From Nocardioides sp. AX2bis (GTDB lineage Bacteria; Actinomycetota; Actinomycetes; Propionibacteriales; Nocardioidaceae), in NCBI RefSeq assembly GCF_902506435.1, contig NZ_LR733215.1, forward strand, positions 274,058 through 338,057: 64,000 bases of DNA, in the 5' to 3' direction. Shown in pieces: positions 36,622-45,537 of the stretch (its first letter is position 1; each line of letters starts with the position of its first letter). Below the pieces are notes generated by a model. That model saw only the letters and a list, made by a program, of their open reading frames with translations. It was not told where the DNA came from and ran no database searches. The position numbers and the translations under genes were made by a program.

Positions 36622-37119
36622 TCAGGTCGGCTCGGTGATCACCGAGCGACCCTCCGGGTCCACCCGGTCGAGCACCTTGAGCAGCGCGTTGCGCAGCTGG
36701 GCCAGCTCGCGGGGGCGCATCGCGTCGATCACCAGGTGGCGCACGTGCTCGACGTGGCCGGGCGCGGCGGCGACCAGCGCCTGCCAGCCGGCCTCCTCGA
36801 GGTGGGCGACCTTGACCCGGCGGTCCTCGGGGTGGCCGTCGCGGCGCACGTAGCCACGCGCCTCGAGCCGCTTGACCACGTTGGACAGGCGCGAGAGCGA
36901 CCCGGCCACCACCGAGGACAGCTGCGACATCGGCAGCGCGTGGTCGGGCTGCTCGGAGAGCATCGCCATCACGACGTACTCGAAGTGGTTCAGGCCGGCG
37001 TCGCGCTGGAGCTGGGCGTCGAGCGCGGCAGGGAGCGTGATCAGGGTGCGGGAGAGGGCGAGCCAGCTCTGCCGCTCGTCGGCGGAGAGCCACCGGGTGC
37101 CGGGAGTGTCGTCGCTCAC
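36622..37119 (-). CDS. MarR-family transcriptional regulator
   Basis: A 165-residue regulator with the MarR winged helix: LNHFEYVVMAMLSEQPDHALPMSQLSSVVAGSLSRLSNVVKRLEARGYVRRDGHPEDRRVKVAHL (about residues 43-108), including the wing DPRR-like PEDRRVK. Flanking helices would form the dimer interface. The GTG start is 7 bases after TACGCT, so its mRNA is probably leaderless. It is divergent from a YceI-family gene, and two palindromes in the shared region (TTGAAGTTTCAA and TCAACGTTGA) are candidate binding sites, so local control of yceI and the dioxygenase-like gene is likely. Confidence 0.9.
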   Translation of the reverse strand: MSDDTPGTRWLSADERQSWLALSRTLITLPAALDAQLQRDAGLNHFEYVVMAMLSEQPDHALPMSQLSSVVAGSLSRLSNVVKRLEARGYVRRDGHPEDRRVKVAHLEEAGWQALVAAAPGHVEHVRHLVIDAMRPRELAQLRNALLKVLDRVDPEGRSVITEPT

Positions 37120-37141
37120 GTCGCCGAGCGTACGGCATTAG

Positions 37142-37184
37142 TTGCATCTTGAAGTTTCAACCGTTATGGTTACGTCAACGTTGA
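37142..37184 (+). promoter_or_regulatory. yceI promoter with MarR-type operators
   Basis: TTGCAT (37142-37147) and TATGGT (37165-37170) are spaced 17 bp and form a plausible sigma-70-type promoter reading into the YceI gene. The palindrome TTGAAGTTTCAA (37149-37160) lies between the two boxes and TCAACGTTGA (37175-37184) lies at the expected transcription start. Binding of the divergent MarR protein here would block initiation. Confidence 0.55.
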
Positions 37185-37212
37185 ACCAATCACCGACACC
37201 AAGGAGCTCCCC

Positions 37213-37848
37213 ATGGGCATCTTCAACCGCTCGAAGTCCGACACCGACACGACCGCCTCGAACCCGGCCCAGGCTGCCGGCGTCGCGACCGCCGTCGCCG
37301 ACGCGCCCGTCTCGGTCGACCTGACCGGCGACTACACGATCGACCCGAGCCACTCGCGCCTCGGCTTCTCGGCCCGCCACGCCATGGTCACCACCGTCCG
37401 CGGCGCCTTCGGTGAGTTCACCGGCACCGCCCACATCGACGCCGCGAACGCCTCCGCCTCGACCGTCGCGCTGAGCATCCCGGTCTCGACCATCAGCACC
37501 GGCTCGGCCGACCGCGACGGCCACCTGGTCTCCGCCGACTTCTTCGACGTCGAGAACCACCCCTCCATCACCTTCACCTCGACCGACGTGAAGCGCTCGG
37601 GCGACGACTGGGCGATCACCGGCGACCTCGTCATCAAGGGCACCTCGAAGTCCGTCACGATCGACTTCGAGTCCACCGGCACCGCGACCGACCCGTTCGG
37701 CAACCAGCGCGCCGGCTTCGAGGGCAGCACCACCATCAACCGCAAGGACTGGGGCCTGACCTGGAACGCCGCGCTCGAGACCGGTGGCGTGCTCGTGTCC
37801 GAGAAGATCAAGCTCGAGTTCGACATCTCCGCCATCAAGAACGTCTGA
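37213..37848 (+). CDS. YceI-family lipid-binding protein
   Basis: A 211-residue protein whose residues ~38-208 form the YceI lipocalin-like barrel: DYTIDPSHSRLGFSARHAMVTTVRGAFGEFTGTAHID, then SADFFDVENHPSITFTST and a terminal AALETGGVLVSEKIKLEFDISAI. YceI proteins bind polyprenyl lipids or amphiphiles, often with quinone or stress roles. There is no signal peptide: a 37-residue Ser/Thr/Ala-rich N-terminal extension precedes the domain, so it is probably cytoplasmic. AAGGAGCT precedes the ATG. It is divergent from a MarR regulator and 55 bases upstream of an extradiol-dioxygenase-like gene; the same trio occurs elsewhere as a MarR-controlled redox group (from memory). Confidence 0.92.
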   Translation: MGIFNRSKSDTDTTASNPAQAAGVATAVADAPVSVDLTGDYTIDPSHSRLGFSARHAMVTTVRGAFGEFTGTAHIDAANASASTVALSIPVSTISTGSADRDGHLVSADFFDVENHPSITFTSTDVKRSGDDWAITGDLVIKGTSKSVTIDFESTGTATDPFGNQRAGFEGSTTINRKDWGLTWNAALETGGVLVSEKIKLEFDISAIKNV

Positions 37849-37903
37849 CCCACCCCGGCCAGACCCCACCGACCCGCCGTACCGGCCCGAGAGGGAGACA
37901 CCC

Positions 37904-38806
37904 ATGATCGACACCACGCTGACGTCGACCGCCCGGGCCGACGCGCGGATCGACCCCGGTCACCCGTTCGCCGCGCACCTGCGCGCCGCGACCGCGCTCG
38001 CCGGCTCCCGCCCCCACCGGGCGTGGACGCCGGAGGACGGCCCGCTGCCCGCGCTCTACCTGAGCCACGGTGCGCCGATGCTGTTCGAGATGCCGGGCTG
38101 GATGGACGAGCTCCACGCGTGGGCGCAGCGGCTGCCGCGCCCACGCGGGATCGTCGTCGTCTCGGCGCACTGGGAGCGGGCGCCGACCTCGCTGTCGACG
38201 CCGACCCCGAGTGACCTGGTCTACGACTTCGGTGGCTTCGCGCCGATGTACTTCCAGATGCGGTACGACACCCCGGACGCCACGGACCTGAGCCGCCAGG
38301 TGGCCGGGATGATGCCGGCGGGCGAGGAGCTGCACCAGCACCGCTCGCGCGGCCTCGACCACGGCGCGTGGGTGCCCCTGAAGATCATGTACCCCGAGGC
38401 CGACGTGCCCGTGGTCCAGATGAGCATGCCCACGCACGACCCGGGCCGCCTGATGCAGCTCGGCCGCCGGCTGCGCGACCTGCGGGCCCAGGGCGTCCTG
38501 GTCATCGGGTCGGGCTACATGACCCACGGCCTGCCGTACCTCGACTGGTCGCGCCCCGACCAGGTGCCCGGCTGGTCCTCGGACTTCGACCTGTGGGCGG
38601 CCGACGCGCTGCGCACCGGCGACGTGGACGAGCTGGCGTCGTACCGCGACAGGGCGCCCGGCATGCCGTACGCCCACCCGACCGTCGAGCACTTCACGCC
38701 GCTCTTCGTGACCCTCGGTGCGGCCGACGACCCCACCGCGCCGCCGGCCACCGCCATCGACGGGTTCGAGATCGGGCTGTCGAAGCGGTCGTTCCAGGTC
38801 GTCTGA
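37904..38806 (+). CDS. Class III extradiol dioxygenase-like (LigB/YgiD type)
   Basis: A 300-residue protein from ATG 37904 (GAGGGAG upstream). LPALYLSHGAPMLF near residue 50 and VVVSAHWE near 85 hold the metal-ligand His residues of the LigB superfamily; a third is in RGLDHGAWVPL and a further catalytic His in VIGSGYMTHGL. These match the bacterial YgiD/4,5-DOPA-dioxygenase-like group, zinc or iron enzymes that cleave catechol rings. The first ~40 residues are an extra polar extension. The natural substrate is unknown. It is likely co-transcribed with yceI and controlled by MarR. A strong palindrome follows. Confidence 0.88.
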   Translation: MIDTTLTSTARADARIDPGHPFAAHLRAATALAGSRPHRAWTPEDGPLPALYLSHGAPMLFEMPGWMDELHAWAQRLPRPRGIVVVSAHWERAPTSLSTPTPSDLVYDFGGFAPMYFQMRYDTPDATDLSRQVAGMMPAGEELHQHRSRGLDHGAWVPLKIMYPEADVPVVQMSMPTHDPGRLMQLGRRLRDLRAQGVLVIGSGYMTHGLPYLDWSRPDQVPGWSSDFDLWAADALRTGDVDELASYRDRAPGMPYAHPTVEHFTPLFVTLGAADDPTAPPATAIDGFEIGLSKRSFQVV

Positions 38807-38840
38807 CCCGGCTCACCCGGCGCGGACGTCATGCGCGCCG

Positions 38841-38892
38841 CGGGACGTCATACGAACCGTGCACACGTCTGCACCATGCGTATGACGTCCCG
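38841..38892. repeat. GACGTCATACG-type palindrome, copy 1
   Basis: Perfect 14-base arms CGGGACGTCATACG (38841-38854) and CGTATGACGTCCCG (38879-38892) with a 24-base loop, between convergent genes. A degenerate half (GGACGTCATGCG) lies just upstream at about 38824-38835. Other copies: 40749-40796 and 62693-62746. Confidence 0.9.
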
Positions 38893-38912
38893 GGCGGCCT
38901 CGCCCTGCTGGC

Positions 38913-39383
38913 TCAGTCCGGCGCCAGGTCGCGTACGAGCGCCGCGACCCGCCGCACGCGGGTCTCGGGCCGCGCGGCGTCCTCGACCGGCTGCAGAAGC
39001 CGGCGCCGGTCGGGCGGCGAGCGCTGCTCGAACGCCCCAAGCCGGCCGGCAGCCTCGAGCGCGGCACGCACGTCGTCGGGCACCGGGACGTGGTCGGGGT
39101 CGGCCGGCCGCAGCCGGCACCGGACGACGTCCCCGGGGGTGACGCCGAGACGCCGCTGCAGCGCCTTGCCGGCGTACATGAACGCCTCCGGGAGGACGTC
39201 GGCCCGGTTCAGACCGACGTTGACCGCCACGCCCTCGATGTCGCCCTTGAGCCGCCGGGTGCCGGCCGCGGTGGCCGCGTCGACCAGCAGCTCGTCGAGG
39301 CGCAGGACCGTGTAGACGTTGCGGCCCCACGGCAGGGGCTCGACGAGGGTGTCGAACTCGACCCAGGTGCCGTCCGCCGCCAT
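38913..39383 (-). CDS. DUF1905 / YdeI-like protein
   Basis: A 156-residue protein from ATG 39383 (a second ATG three codons upstream, 39392, is also possible but its ribosome site would touch it). Residues ~5-95 match DUF1905: WVEFDTLVEPLPWGRNVYTVLRL, GTRRLKGDIEGVAVNVGL and KALQRRLGVTPGDVVRCRLRPADPD. The remainder (VPDDVRAALEAAGRLGAFEQRSPPDRR) is the bacteriocin-resistance-type YdeI/OmpD-associated region. These small beta-barrel proteins are common in actinobacteria and their function is unknown. It converges with the dioxygenase-like gene across a palindrome. Confidence 0.85.
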   Translation of the reverse strand: MAADGTWVEFDTLVEPLPWGRNVYTVLRLDELLVDAATAAGTRRLKGDIEGVAVNVGLNRADVLPEAFMYAGKALQRRLGVTPGDVVRCRLRPADPDHVPVPDDVRAALEAAGRLGAFEQRSPPDRRRLLQPVEDAARPETRVRRVAALVRDLAPD

Positions 39384-39512
39384 GCCCCTCATCCTCCCGC
39401 AGGACCGCGACCGCCGGAACGCCTTGACTGCCCTCGGGCCCCCGAGGATTCTCGCTCGGAGGGCTGAACGCTCGTCCAGGTGCGCCGGTCCGCCCAGCTG
39501 AGGGGAGGGCCG

Positions 39513-40723
39513 ATGGCCCCGAGACGTCGTCAGTGCGCCGCCATGCAGGAGTACGAGCGGCTGCTCGAGGAGCAGCCGTCCTTCCGCGGCAACCAGCAGC
39601 GCGCGGAGGCCTTCACCGCCCGCGCCGTCATGTCGGGCGAGGCCGAGCGGGTCGCGCGCCGGATGGTGACGATCCCGGTGGTGTTCCACGTCGTGCACCG
39701 CACCCCGGCCGAGGACCTCAGCGCGGCGCAGCTCCAGAGCCAGCTCGACGTGCTCAACCGGGACTTCCGCGCCACCAACCCGGACACCTCGAAGGTGCCC
39801 GCGCCGTGGCAGGGGCTGGTCGCCGACGCGAAGATCGAGTTCCGGCTCGCAAGGCGGGACCCGTCGGGGAAGAAGACCGACGGGATCGTGCGGGTGCCGA
39901 CCGAGCGTCGCTCGTTCGGGCCCGGTGACGACGTCAAGCGGGCGGGCAGGGGCGGCTCGGTGGCCTGGCCGGCGGACGCCTACCTCAACATCTGGGTGTG
40001 CACGCTGGGCGGCGGCCTGCTGGGGTACGCCCAGTTCCCCGGCGGCCCCAAGGCGACCGACGGCGTGGTCGTGCTGAACACCGCGGTCGGGACCGAGGGC
40101 ACCGCGGCGGCTCCGTTCGACGGCGGGCGGACGCTGACCCACGAGATCGGGCACTGGCTGAACCTGCGCCACATCTGGGGCGACACCCTCGACTGCAGCG
40201 GTGGCGACCGGGTGCCGGACACCCCGAACTGCGAGGGCCCCAACACCGGGCAGCCGACCTTCCCGGTGATCACCTGCAGCAACGGCCCGCACGGCGGCAT
40301 GTTCATGAACTACATGGACTACGTCGACGACGCCGCGATGTTCATGTTCACCGCCGGCCAGGTGACCCGGATGAATGCGTGCCTGGCCGGGCCGCGGAAG
40401 TCGTTCGCGCCGGCACGAGGAGCGACGACGTCACCGGCCGGTGGGTGCACGTGCACGAGGAGGACGCCGACGGGGAGATGGTGTTCCGCCCGGTCGGCAC
40501 CGTCCTGCCCCCGGCGCGTGGCCGGGTCGCGTTCGAGCTGCGGGCGGACGGCACCTTCGCCGAGTCCGGCCTCGGCGCGACCGACGCGCCCGAGGAGGCC
40601 AGCGGCAGCTGGGACCTCACCGACGACACCCTCACGCTGAGCGAGGGGGCGACCCAGGGCGTACCCCGCCGGATGGCGGTCGTGACCGCGGACGCCGACC
40701 GCCTGGTGGTCCGCAAGCGCTAG
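39513..40723 (+). pseudogene. M43-type (pappalysin-like) metalloprotease, frameshifted near 40420
   Basis: From ATG 39513 (GGGGAGGG upstream) the frame encodes an M43 zinc protease: TIPVVFHVVHRT (about residue 55), TLTHEIGHWLNLRHIWGD (HExxHxxxxxH) and the Met-turn region MFMNYMDYVDD. There is no signal peptide, unusual for this mostly secreted family. After GPRKSFAPARG the frame turns into low-complexity sequence and stops at 40640, while the -1 frame continues with VTGRWVHVHEEDADGEMVF and a ~95-residue beta-rich, lipocalin-like end, stopping at 40723. Loss of one base near 40418-40422 restores one ~403-residue protein. It could be a true mutation, a sequence error, or two genes; the protease domain itself is intact. 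Confidence 0.75.
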
Positions 40724-40748
40724 CGCCGCCAGCGCCCGGCGGGCCGCA

Positions 40749-40796
40749 GGACGTCATACGAACCGTCCACACGGGTGCACCCCTCGTATGACGTCC
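40749..40796. repeat. GACGTCATACG-type palindrome, copy 2
   Basis: Perfect 13-base arms GGACGTCATACGA (40749-40761) and TCGTATGACGTCC (40784-40796). Its loop begins ACCGTCCACACG, close to the first copy's loop (ACCGTGCACACG), so part of the loop is also conserved. It follows the metalloprotease gene. Confidence 0.9.
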
Positions 40797-40844
40797 GGGG
40801 CTCGCCGGCACCCGTCCTACCCTGCCCGCGTATGCCCCCGACAC

Positions 40845-40891
40845 GACAGCAGCGGATCACTGCCACCAGGTGGCAGTGATCCGCTGCTGTC
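40845..40891. repeat. GACAGCAG-type palindrome, copy 3
   Basis: Identical to copy 1 (2613-2659): 23-base arms with a one-base spacer. It lies 19 bases beyond the stop of the leftward M14 carboxypeptidase and directly after another palindrome family, so this ~185-base convergent gap contains two different repeat types side by side. Confidence 0.9.
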
Positions 40892-40909
40892 AGTGCGGAG
40901 CCGGTCGGG

Positions 40910-43006
40910 TCAGCGGCGCTTGCGCGGCACGCAGACCTTGCCGACGTCGACCCTCTCGCCCCGGTCGACCACGACGCGGCGGCTGGCGTAGACCTCGCCG
41001 CGACGGTCGGTGCAGGTGAGCTGCCAGGCCTCCTTGATCCCGCTGGTCTGCGGGGGCTCGGGACCGTCGAAGGACACCTCGCCGGACCACTCGGCCACGC
41101 CGCCCTCGTAGTTCTCGGCCGTCACGGTGTACGTCCCGGCGACCGGGTCGGGGATCGTGATGACCTCGGGGTTGTCCAGCGTCGCGCCGGAGCCGACCGT
41201 CGTGCCGTCGGGGCCCGTGATGTAGAAGTCCCAGTCGGCGTCGTCGGGCCACTCGATGCTCACCCGGGCGAAGCCGTTGTCGGCGTCGGGCAGGCCCTCC
41301 ACCTCGAAGGTCGTCTCCTCCGACGCACCCTCCGCGGGCACGCCCGCGGGGTTGGTGAGGGTGAGCGTCTCCTGGGGCGGCGCCTCGGGCAGGCGGCCGT
41401 AGCGACCGGCGACCAGGGGGCGCGTCGAGGGGTTGACGTCCATCCGGAACCGGCCGCCGTCGGAGCGGTAGTCGGTCGTCAGGTGGTCCTCGAAGTAGAT
41501 CTGGCTGCGGGTCGTGCCGTCGGCCTGGAGCACCGGCGAGGTCGGCGAGATGGTGGTCTTGCTGACCGTCAGGGTGCGCCCGGCGGGCGCGCGCCCGGTG
41601 ATCCGGGAGTGGTACTTCGGCGCCATCGCCGCCTCCATGGCCTGGAGGTAGGCCTCCCGGTTGCCGCCGCCGCTGCCGGCCGCCTCGGTGGCGCCGGTGT
41701 ACTCGCCGACCACCCCGTCCTCGTAGGCCGGGTGGAAGGAGTCCGGGCCGATCTCGAAGGTGTAGCCGAAGCCGCCGGTGATCCAGTAGCTCCAGTCCTC
41801 GGTCGAGCCGGAGGTGTCGTAGAGCTGGTAGGAGGCCTGGCTGACGTAGCCGTTCTCCTCGGCCCACGAGTCGCCGAGCTCCTTGAGCGCGAGCTCGTCG
41901 GGGGACTTGCCGGTCGAGGCGATGGCCGGCGGGCGCAGGATCAGGTTCGAGTACGTGTGGTTGCTGATCATCATCGTGACCGCGCGCTCGGAGATGAGCT
42001 GGCGCACCGCGTCGCTCTCCGGCTCGCTGCCGGGGCCGTCGCCGCGGAAGGTGTCACCCGACCAGCTGGTGCTCGCGCCGCCGCCGCCCCAGAAGCCGGG
42101 GTAGTTGCGGTTCAGGTCGGTGCCGCGCAGCCGCCCGGCCGGGTTGTCCTCGCAGGTCCCGCCGAGGTACTGCTCGGGGGTGTCCTCGGAGATGGAGCAG
42201 TTCTTGCGCTTCATCTCGTAGTCGAAGGTCGAGAAGTCACCTAGCGGCTCGGCGCCGCGCGAGACCTTGAACCCGTCGACGTTGACGACCGGCACGATGA
42301 TCAACCGGGAGCCCTCGAGGAGCCGCTCGGCGCGCGGGTCGCCCTCGGCGGACGACTGGAGCATGTCGAAGCCGAACTCGAGGGTGTTCTCCGAGCTGGG
42401 CCACTCCCGCGCGTGGTGCGCGCCGAGGAGCAGGAAGGTCGGCTTGCCGTCCTTGACGTTGTCGGCGCCGGTGGTGATCTCGAGACCCTTGATCGGCTCG
42501 CCGAGCACGGTGCGGTTCTCCAGCGTCAGCGGCTTGGTCAGCCTGGGGTAGCGCTGGGCCAGCATCCGCATGTCGGAGAGGTACTCGTCGTAGGTGCGGT
42601 AGGCCGTCCGGCCGCTGGGCAGCGGCGACTCGGCGACGCGGGCGGCGTACGCCTGGTCCGCCTTGCGCTGGCGCTCGCTGAGCGCCTCGAGGTCGCGGAC
42701 CTCGACGGTCCAGGTGAAGCCCGCGTCGCGCAGCGTCTCGCGGTCGGCCTCGTTGTAGAGGACCACCTCGATGCTCTTCTTGTCGGCGTGCTCGGTCGGG
42801 TCCAGCCCGAGCGCAAGCACCTCGTTGCGCTTGTCGACGGTCGGGGCGTCGACCCGGACCACCTGCACGCGGTCGTCCGCACCGTTGCCCGGCTCGCCGG
42901 CGGCGGGGCCGGAGACCGCGGCCGAGGCCAGGGTGAGGGCGAGGGCACCGGACAGGCCAGCGCCGAGCACCGCCGCCCGGCGGCGCGATTGCAGTCTGAG
43001 ACGCAT
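40910..43006 (-). CDS. Secreted M14 zinc carboxypeptidase
   Basis: A 698-residue exported peptidase from ATG 43006 (GGAGG 7 bases upstream). An Arg-rich signal peptide (RLQSRRRAAVLGAGLSGALALTLASA) is followed by a ~100-residue propeptide-like region and the M14 domain: GAHHAREWPSSE (HxxE zinc ligands), LRGTDLNRNYPGFW (substrate Arg/Asn), ISNHTYSNLI (third ligand) and YTFEIGPDSFHPAYE (catalytic Glu). The C-terminal ~170 residues form a beta-sandwich like pre-peptidase C-terminal domains (WDFYITGPDGTTVGSG...GTYTVTAENY). It probably removes C-terminal residues from extracellular peptides. Confidence 0.93.
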   Translation of the reverse strand: MRLRLQSRRRAAVLGAGLSGALALTLASAAVSGPAAGEPGNGADDRVQVVRVDAPTVDKRNEVLALGLDPTEHADKKSIEVVLYNEADRETLRDAGFTWTVEVRDLEALSERQRKADQAYAARVAESPLPSGRTAYRTYDEYLSDMRMLAQRYPRLTKPLTLENRTVLGEPIKGLEITTGADNVKDGKPTFLLLGAHHAREWPSSENTLEFGFDMLQSSAEGDPRAERLLEGSRLIIVPVVNVDGFKVSRGAEPLGDFSTFDYEMKRKNCSISEDTPEQYLGGTCEDNPAGRLRGTDLNRNYPGFWGGGGASTSWSGDTFRGDGPGSEPESDAVRQLISERAVTMMISNHTYSNLILRPPAIASTGKSPDELALKELGDSWAEENGYVSQASYQLYDTSGSTEDWSYWITGGFGYTFEIGPDSFHPAYEDGVVGEYTGATEAAGSGGGNREAYLQAMEAAMAPKYHSRITGRAPAGRTLTVSKTTISPTSPVLQADGTTRSQIYFEDHLTTDYRSDGGRFRMDVNPSTRPLVAGRYGRLPEAPPQETLTLTNPAGVPAEGASEETTFEVEGLPDADNGFARVSIEWPDDADWDFYITGPDGTTVGSGATLDNPEVITIPDPVAGTYTVTAENYEGGVAEWSGEVSFDGPEPPQTSGIKEAWQLTCTDRRGEVYASRRVVVDRGERVDVGKVCVPRKRR

Positions 43007-43090
43007 GTATTTCCTCCCGAGAACGCGGTGCACCGGAGGCTCCGCAGTGTGAGACACCCAACACCGGACGGGGCCGGTTGTCGAGACCCC

Positions 43091-44512
43091 TCAGACGACC
43101 TTCCCCGGGTTCATCAGCCCCCGCGGGTCGAGTGCCCGCTTCACCGTCCGCATCAGCTCGCGCTCGACCGGGTCGCCGTAGGCGTCGGCGAGGTCCCGCT
43201 TGGCCGACCCGAGCCCGTGCTCGGCCGAGATGCTGCCGCCCAGACGCGTCACCTCGTCGTAGATCGCGGCCGAGAGCGCGTCCGCCTTCTCGAGCAGGAC
43301 CGCGTCCGGGGCGCCGACCGGCTTCGAGAGGTTGTGGTGCAGGTTGCCGTCGCCGACGTGGCCGTAGGTGATCCGGCGTACGCCCGGCAGCACCGCCTCC
43401 AGCGCCCGGTCGGTGGCGGCCACGAGGGCGGGCAGCGCGGCGATCGGGACGGTGACGTCGTGCTTCAGGCTGGGCCCGGCGGCGCCCTGCACCTCGGAGA
43501 CGCCCTCGCGCAGGAGCCACAGCGCCGTACGCTGCGCGGGCCCGCCCGCGACCACCGCGTCGGCCACGAGCCCGCGCTCGTCGGCGGCGACCAGCACCTC
43601 CTCGAGGCCGGACTCGAGCACTTCAGTGACTGAAGCGGCGAGCTCGAGCAGGACGTACCAGGGGTGCGACCCGGGGAACGGGTCCCGCGCGCCCGGGGCG
43701 TGGTCGAGCACCAGCCCGACCGCCTCCCGCGACACGATCTCGAAGGTGGTCAGGTCGCTGGCGGCATGCTCCTGGGCGACCGCCAGCAGGTCGACGGCGG
43801 CGGCGACGTCGCGCACGGCGACCCACGCCGTCGCCCGCGCCGGGGTCGCCGGGAACAGGCGGACGGTGGCCGCGGTGATCACGCCGAGCGTGCCCTCGGC
43901 GCCGATGAACAGCTGCTTGAGGTCGTAGCCGGTGTTGTCCTTGCGCAGTGCGCGCAGCCCGTCCCACACCTGTCCGTCGGGCAGCACGACCTCGAGCCCC
44001 AGGGTCAGGTCGCGCATCATCCCGTAGCGCAGCACGCCCGTGCCGCCGGCGTTCGTCGCCAGCACGCCGCCCACCGTCGCGCTGCCCTCGGAGCCGAGCG
44101 AGAGGGGGAAGAGCCGACCGACCCCGGCGGCCGCGTCCTGCAGTCCGCGCAGGGTCACCCCGGCCTCCACGGTCGCGCTGCCGCCGACCGGGTCGACGTC
44201 GCGCACCGCGCGCATCCGGCCGAGCCACAGCACCAGCTGGGACCCGGAGGCGTCGGGGATGCAGCCGCCGCACAGCCCGGTGTTTCCGCCCTGGGGGACG
44301 AGCGCGACGCCGGCCTCGTGGCACAGGCGTACGGCGGTCGCCACGTCGGCGGTCGAGCCCGGGCGGAGGACGGCCGGGGTGGTGCCGCGGTACGCCCCGC
44401 GCCAGTCGACGACGTGGCCGGCCACGTCGTCGGGGGAGGCGGCGGCGGTGAGGACGCCGGCGGGTCCGAGCGCGGCGGTGAGCGCGTCGAGCAGGCGGTC
44501 GGGGACGGTCAT
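43091..44512 (-). CDS. FAD-linked 2-hydroxyacid dehydrogenase (GlcD/D-2-hydroxyglutarate dehydrogenase-like)
   Basis: A 473-residue flavoenzyme. The PCMH-type FAD domain (about 40-215) carries VALVPQGGNTGLCGGCIP and LGSEGSATVGGVLATNAGG; the C-terminal substrate domain ends with the family signature ISAEHGLGSAKRDLADAYGDPVERELMRTVKRALDPRGLMNPGKV. The HVGDGNLHHN motif near residue 390 supplies metal/substrate His residues. It should oxidise a D-2-hydroxyacid such as 2-hydroxyglutarate, lactate or glycolate, passing electrons to a carrier. It is 31 bases from the AEC transporter gene on the same strand, suggesting an uptake-oxidation pair. Confidence 0.92.
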   Translation of the reverse strand: MTVPDRLLDALTAALGPAGVLTAAASPDDVAGHVVDWRGAYRGTTPAVLRPGSTADVATAVRLCHEAGVALVPQGGNTGLCGGCIPDASGSQLVLWLGRMRAVRDVDPVGGSATVEAGVTLRGLQDAAAGVGRLFPLSLGSEGSATVGGVLATNAGGTGVLRYGMMRDLTLGLEVVLPDGQVWDGLRALRKDNTGYDLKQLFIGAEGTLGVITAATVRLFPATPARATAWVAVRDVAAAVDLLAVAQEHAASDLTTFEIVSREAVGLVLDHAPGARDPFPGSHPWYVLLELAASVTEVLESGLEEVLVAADERGLVADAVVAGGPAQRTALWLLREGVSEVQGAAGPSLKHDVTVPIAALPALVAATDRALEAVLPGVRRITYGHVGDGNLHHNLSKPVGAPDAVLLEKADALSAAIYDEVTRLGGSISAEHGLGSAKRDLADAYGDPVERELMRTVKRALDPRGLMNPGKVV

Positions 44513-44543
44513 CGGAGCTCCGTGGTCGGGGTAGGGGGCGGCA

Positions 44544-45458
44544 TCAGCCGAGCAGCAGGGCGATCAGCAGCGCCACCGGCAGGCAGCCGAGCGTGGTGAC
44601 GAGGACGACCTCGCGGGCCAGCGTCTCGCCGACGCGGTAGCGGGTCGAGTGCAGGAAGATGTTCTGCGCCGTGGGCAGCCCGGCGACGATCACGACGCCG
44701 AGCAGCGCGCGGCCGTCGAGGCCGCAGGCGGAGCCGACCGCCCACGCGACGACCGGCATCACGGCGAGCTTGAGCACGGTCGCGGTGACGACCTCGCGGC
44801 GCTGCCCGGCCCGGCCGAGCGGGGGGCTGAGGCGGAGCGCGGCGCCGTACGACAGGAGCATCGCGGGGATGGCCAGCCCGGCCAGCAGCGCGACCGGCTG
44901 GCCGACGATCGCGGGCAGCGTCCACCCGGAGACGGCGAGGACCAGCCCGATCGCGGAGCCGATGGTCAGCGGGTTGCCGGCCAGCCGCTTCACCACCGAC
45001 ACGGCACTGGTGCCGCTGCCGGCGCGGCGGTCGAGGTAGGCCAGGCTCAACGGCTGGACCACCAGCACCTGCACCAGCAGCGTCGGCACGACGACGGCGG
45101 CGTCGCCCACGACGTAGGCGCCGACGGCGATGCCGAGGTTGCCGGCGTTGACGTAGGACGAGACCAGCGCTCCGATCAGGACGTCGCCGCCCTCGTTGCG
45201 CCAGACCAGCCGGGAGACCAGGGCGAAGACGAGGAAGCAGGTCGCGAGCGAGGCCGCGGAGGCGACGACGTTGGCGGTGGTGTCGGCGCCGATCTCGAGG
45301 CGGCTGATCGTGGTCAGCATCAGCGCCGGGGTGGCCACGAAGAACGAGACCTCGGCCAGGGTGCGCTGCGCGGCCCCGTCGATGATCCCGCGGTGGGCCA
45401 GGAAGGCGCCGGCGCCGATCACGGCGAGGATGGTGGTGAAGCCGGTCAGCAGGTCCAC
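44544..45458 (-). CDS. AEC-family (auxin efflux carrier-like) transporter
   Basis: A 304-residue membrane protein with ten hydrophobic helices in two five-helix halves. Typical features include VSFFVATPALMLTTISRLEI in the second helix, the SSYVNAGNLGIAVGAYVVGD crossover in helix four/five, and AGLPTAQNIFLHSTRYRVGE near the end (the AEC P-x-A-x-N motif). Members carry malate, malonate and other carboxylates, which fits its place between an FAD hydroxyacid dehydrogenase and other 2-hydroxyacid enzymes. Direction of transport is unknown. It diverges from the 2-hydroxyacid dehydrogenase gene. Confidence 0.9.
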   Translation of the reverse strand: MDLLTGFTTILAVIGAGAFLAHRGIIDGAAQRTLAEVSFFVATPALMLTTISRLEIGADTTANVVASAASLATCFLVFALVSRLVWRNEGGDVLIGALVSSYVNAGNLGIAVGAYVVGDAAVVVPTLLVQVLVVQPLSLAYLDRRAGSGTSAVSVVKRLAGNPLTIGSAIGLVLAVSGWTLPAIVGQPVALLAGLAIPAMLLSYGAALRLSPPLGRAGQRREVVTATVLKLAVMPVVAWAVGSACGLDGRALLGVVIVAGLPTAQNIFLHSTRYRVGETLAREVVLVTTLGCLPVALLIALLLG

Positions 45459-45537
45459 GCGGTCACTTTCCCGAGGTGGTGCGGTGATGCCCGGACGGCA
45501 CTGGACGATGCTCGCCGGCGCTGCCTACGGTCCGGCC

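Noticed and set aside
40405..40430. Programmed -1 frameshift in the M43 protease
   Set aside because: No slippery heptamer or downstream pseudoknot is evident; two other genes in the window show the same one-base loss, favouring mutation or sequence error.
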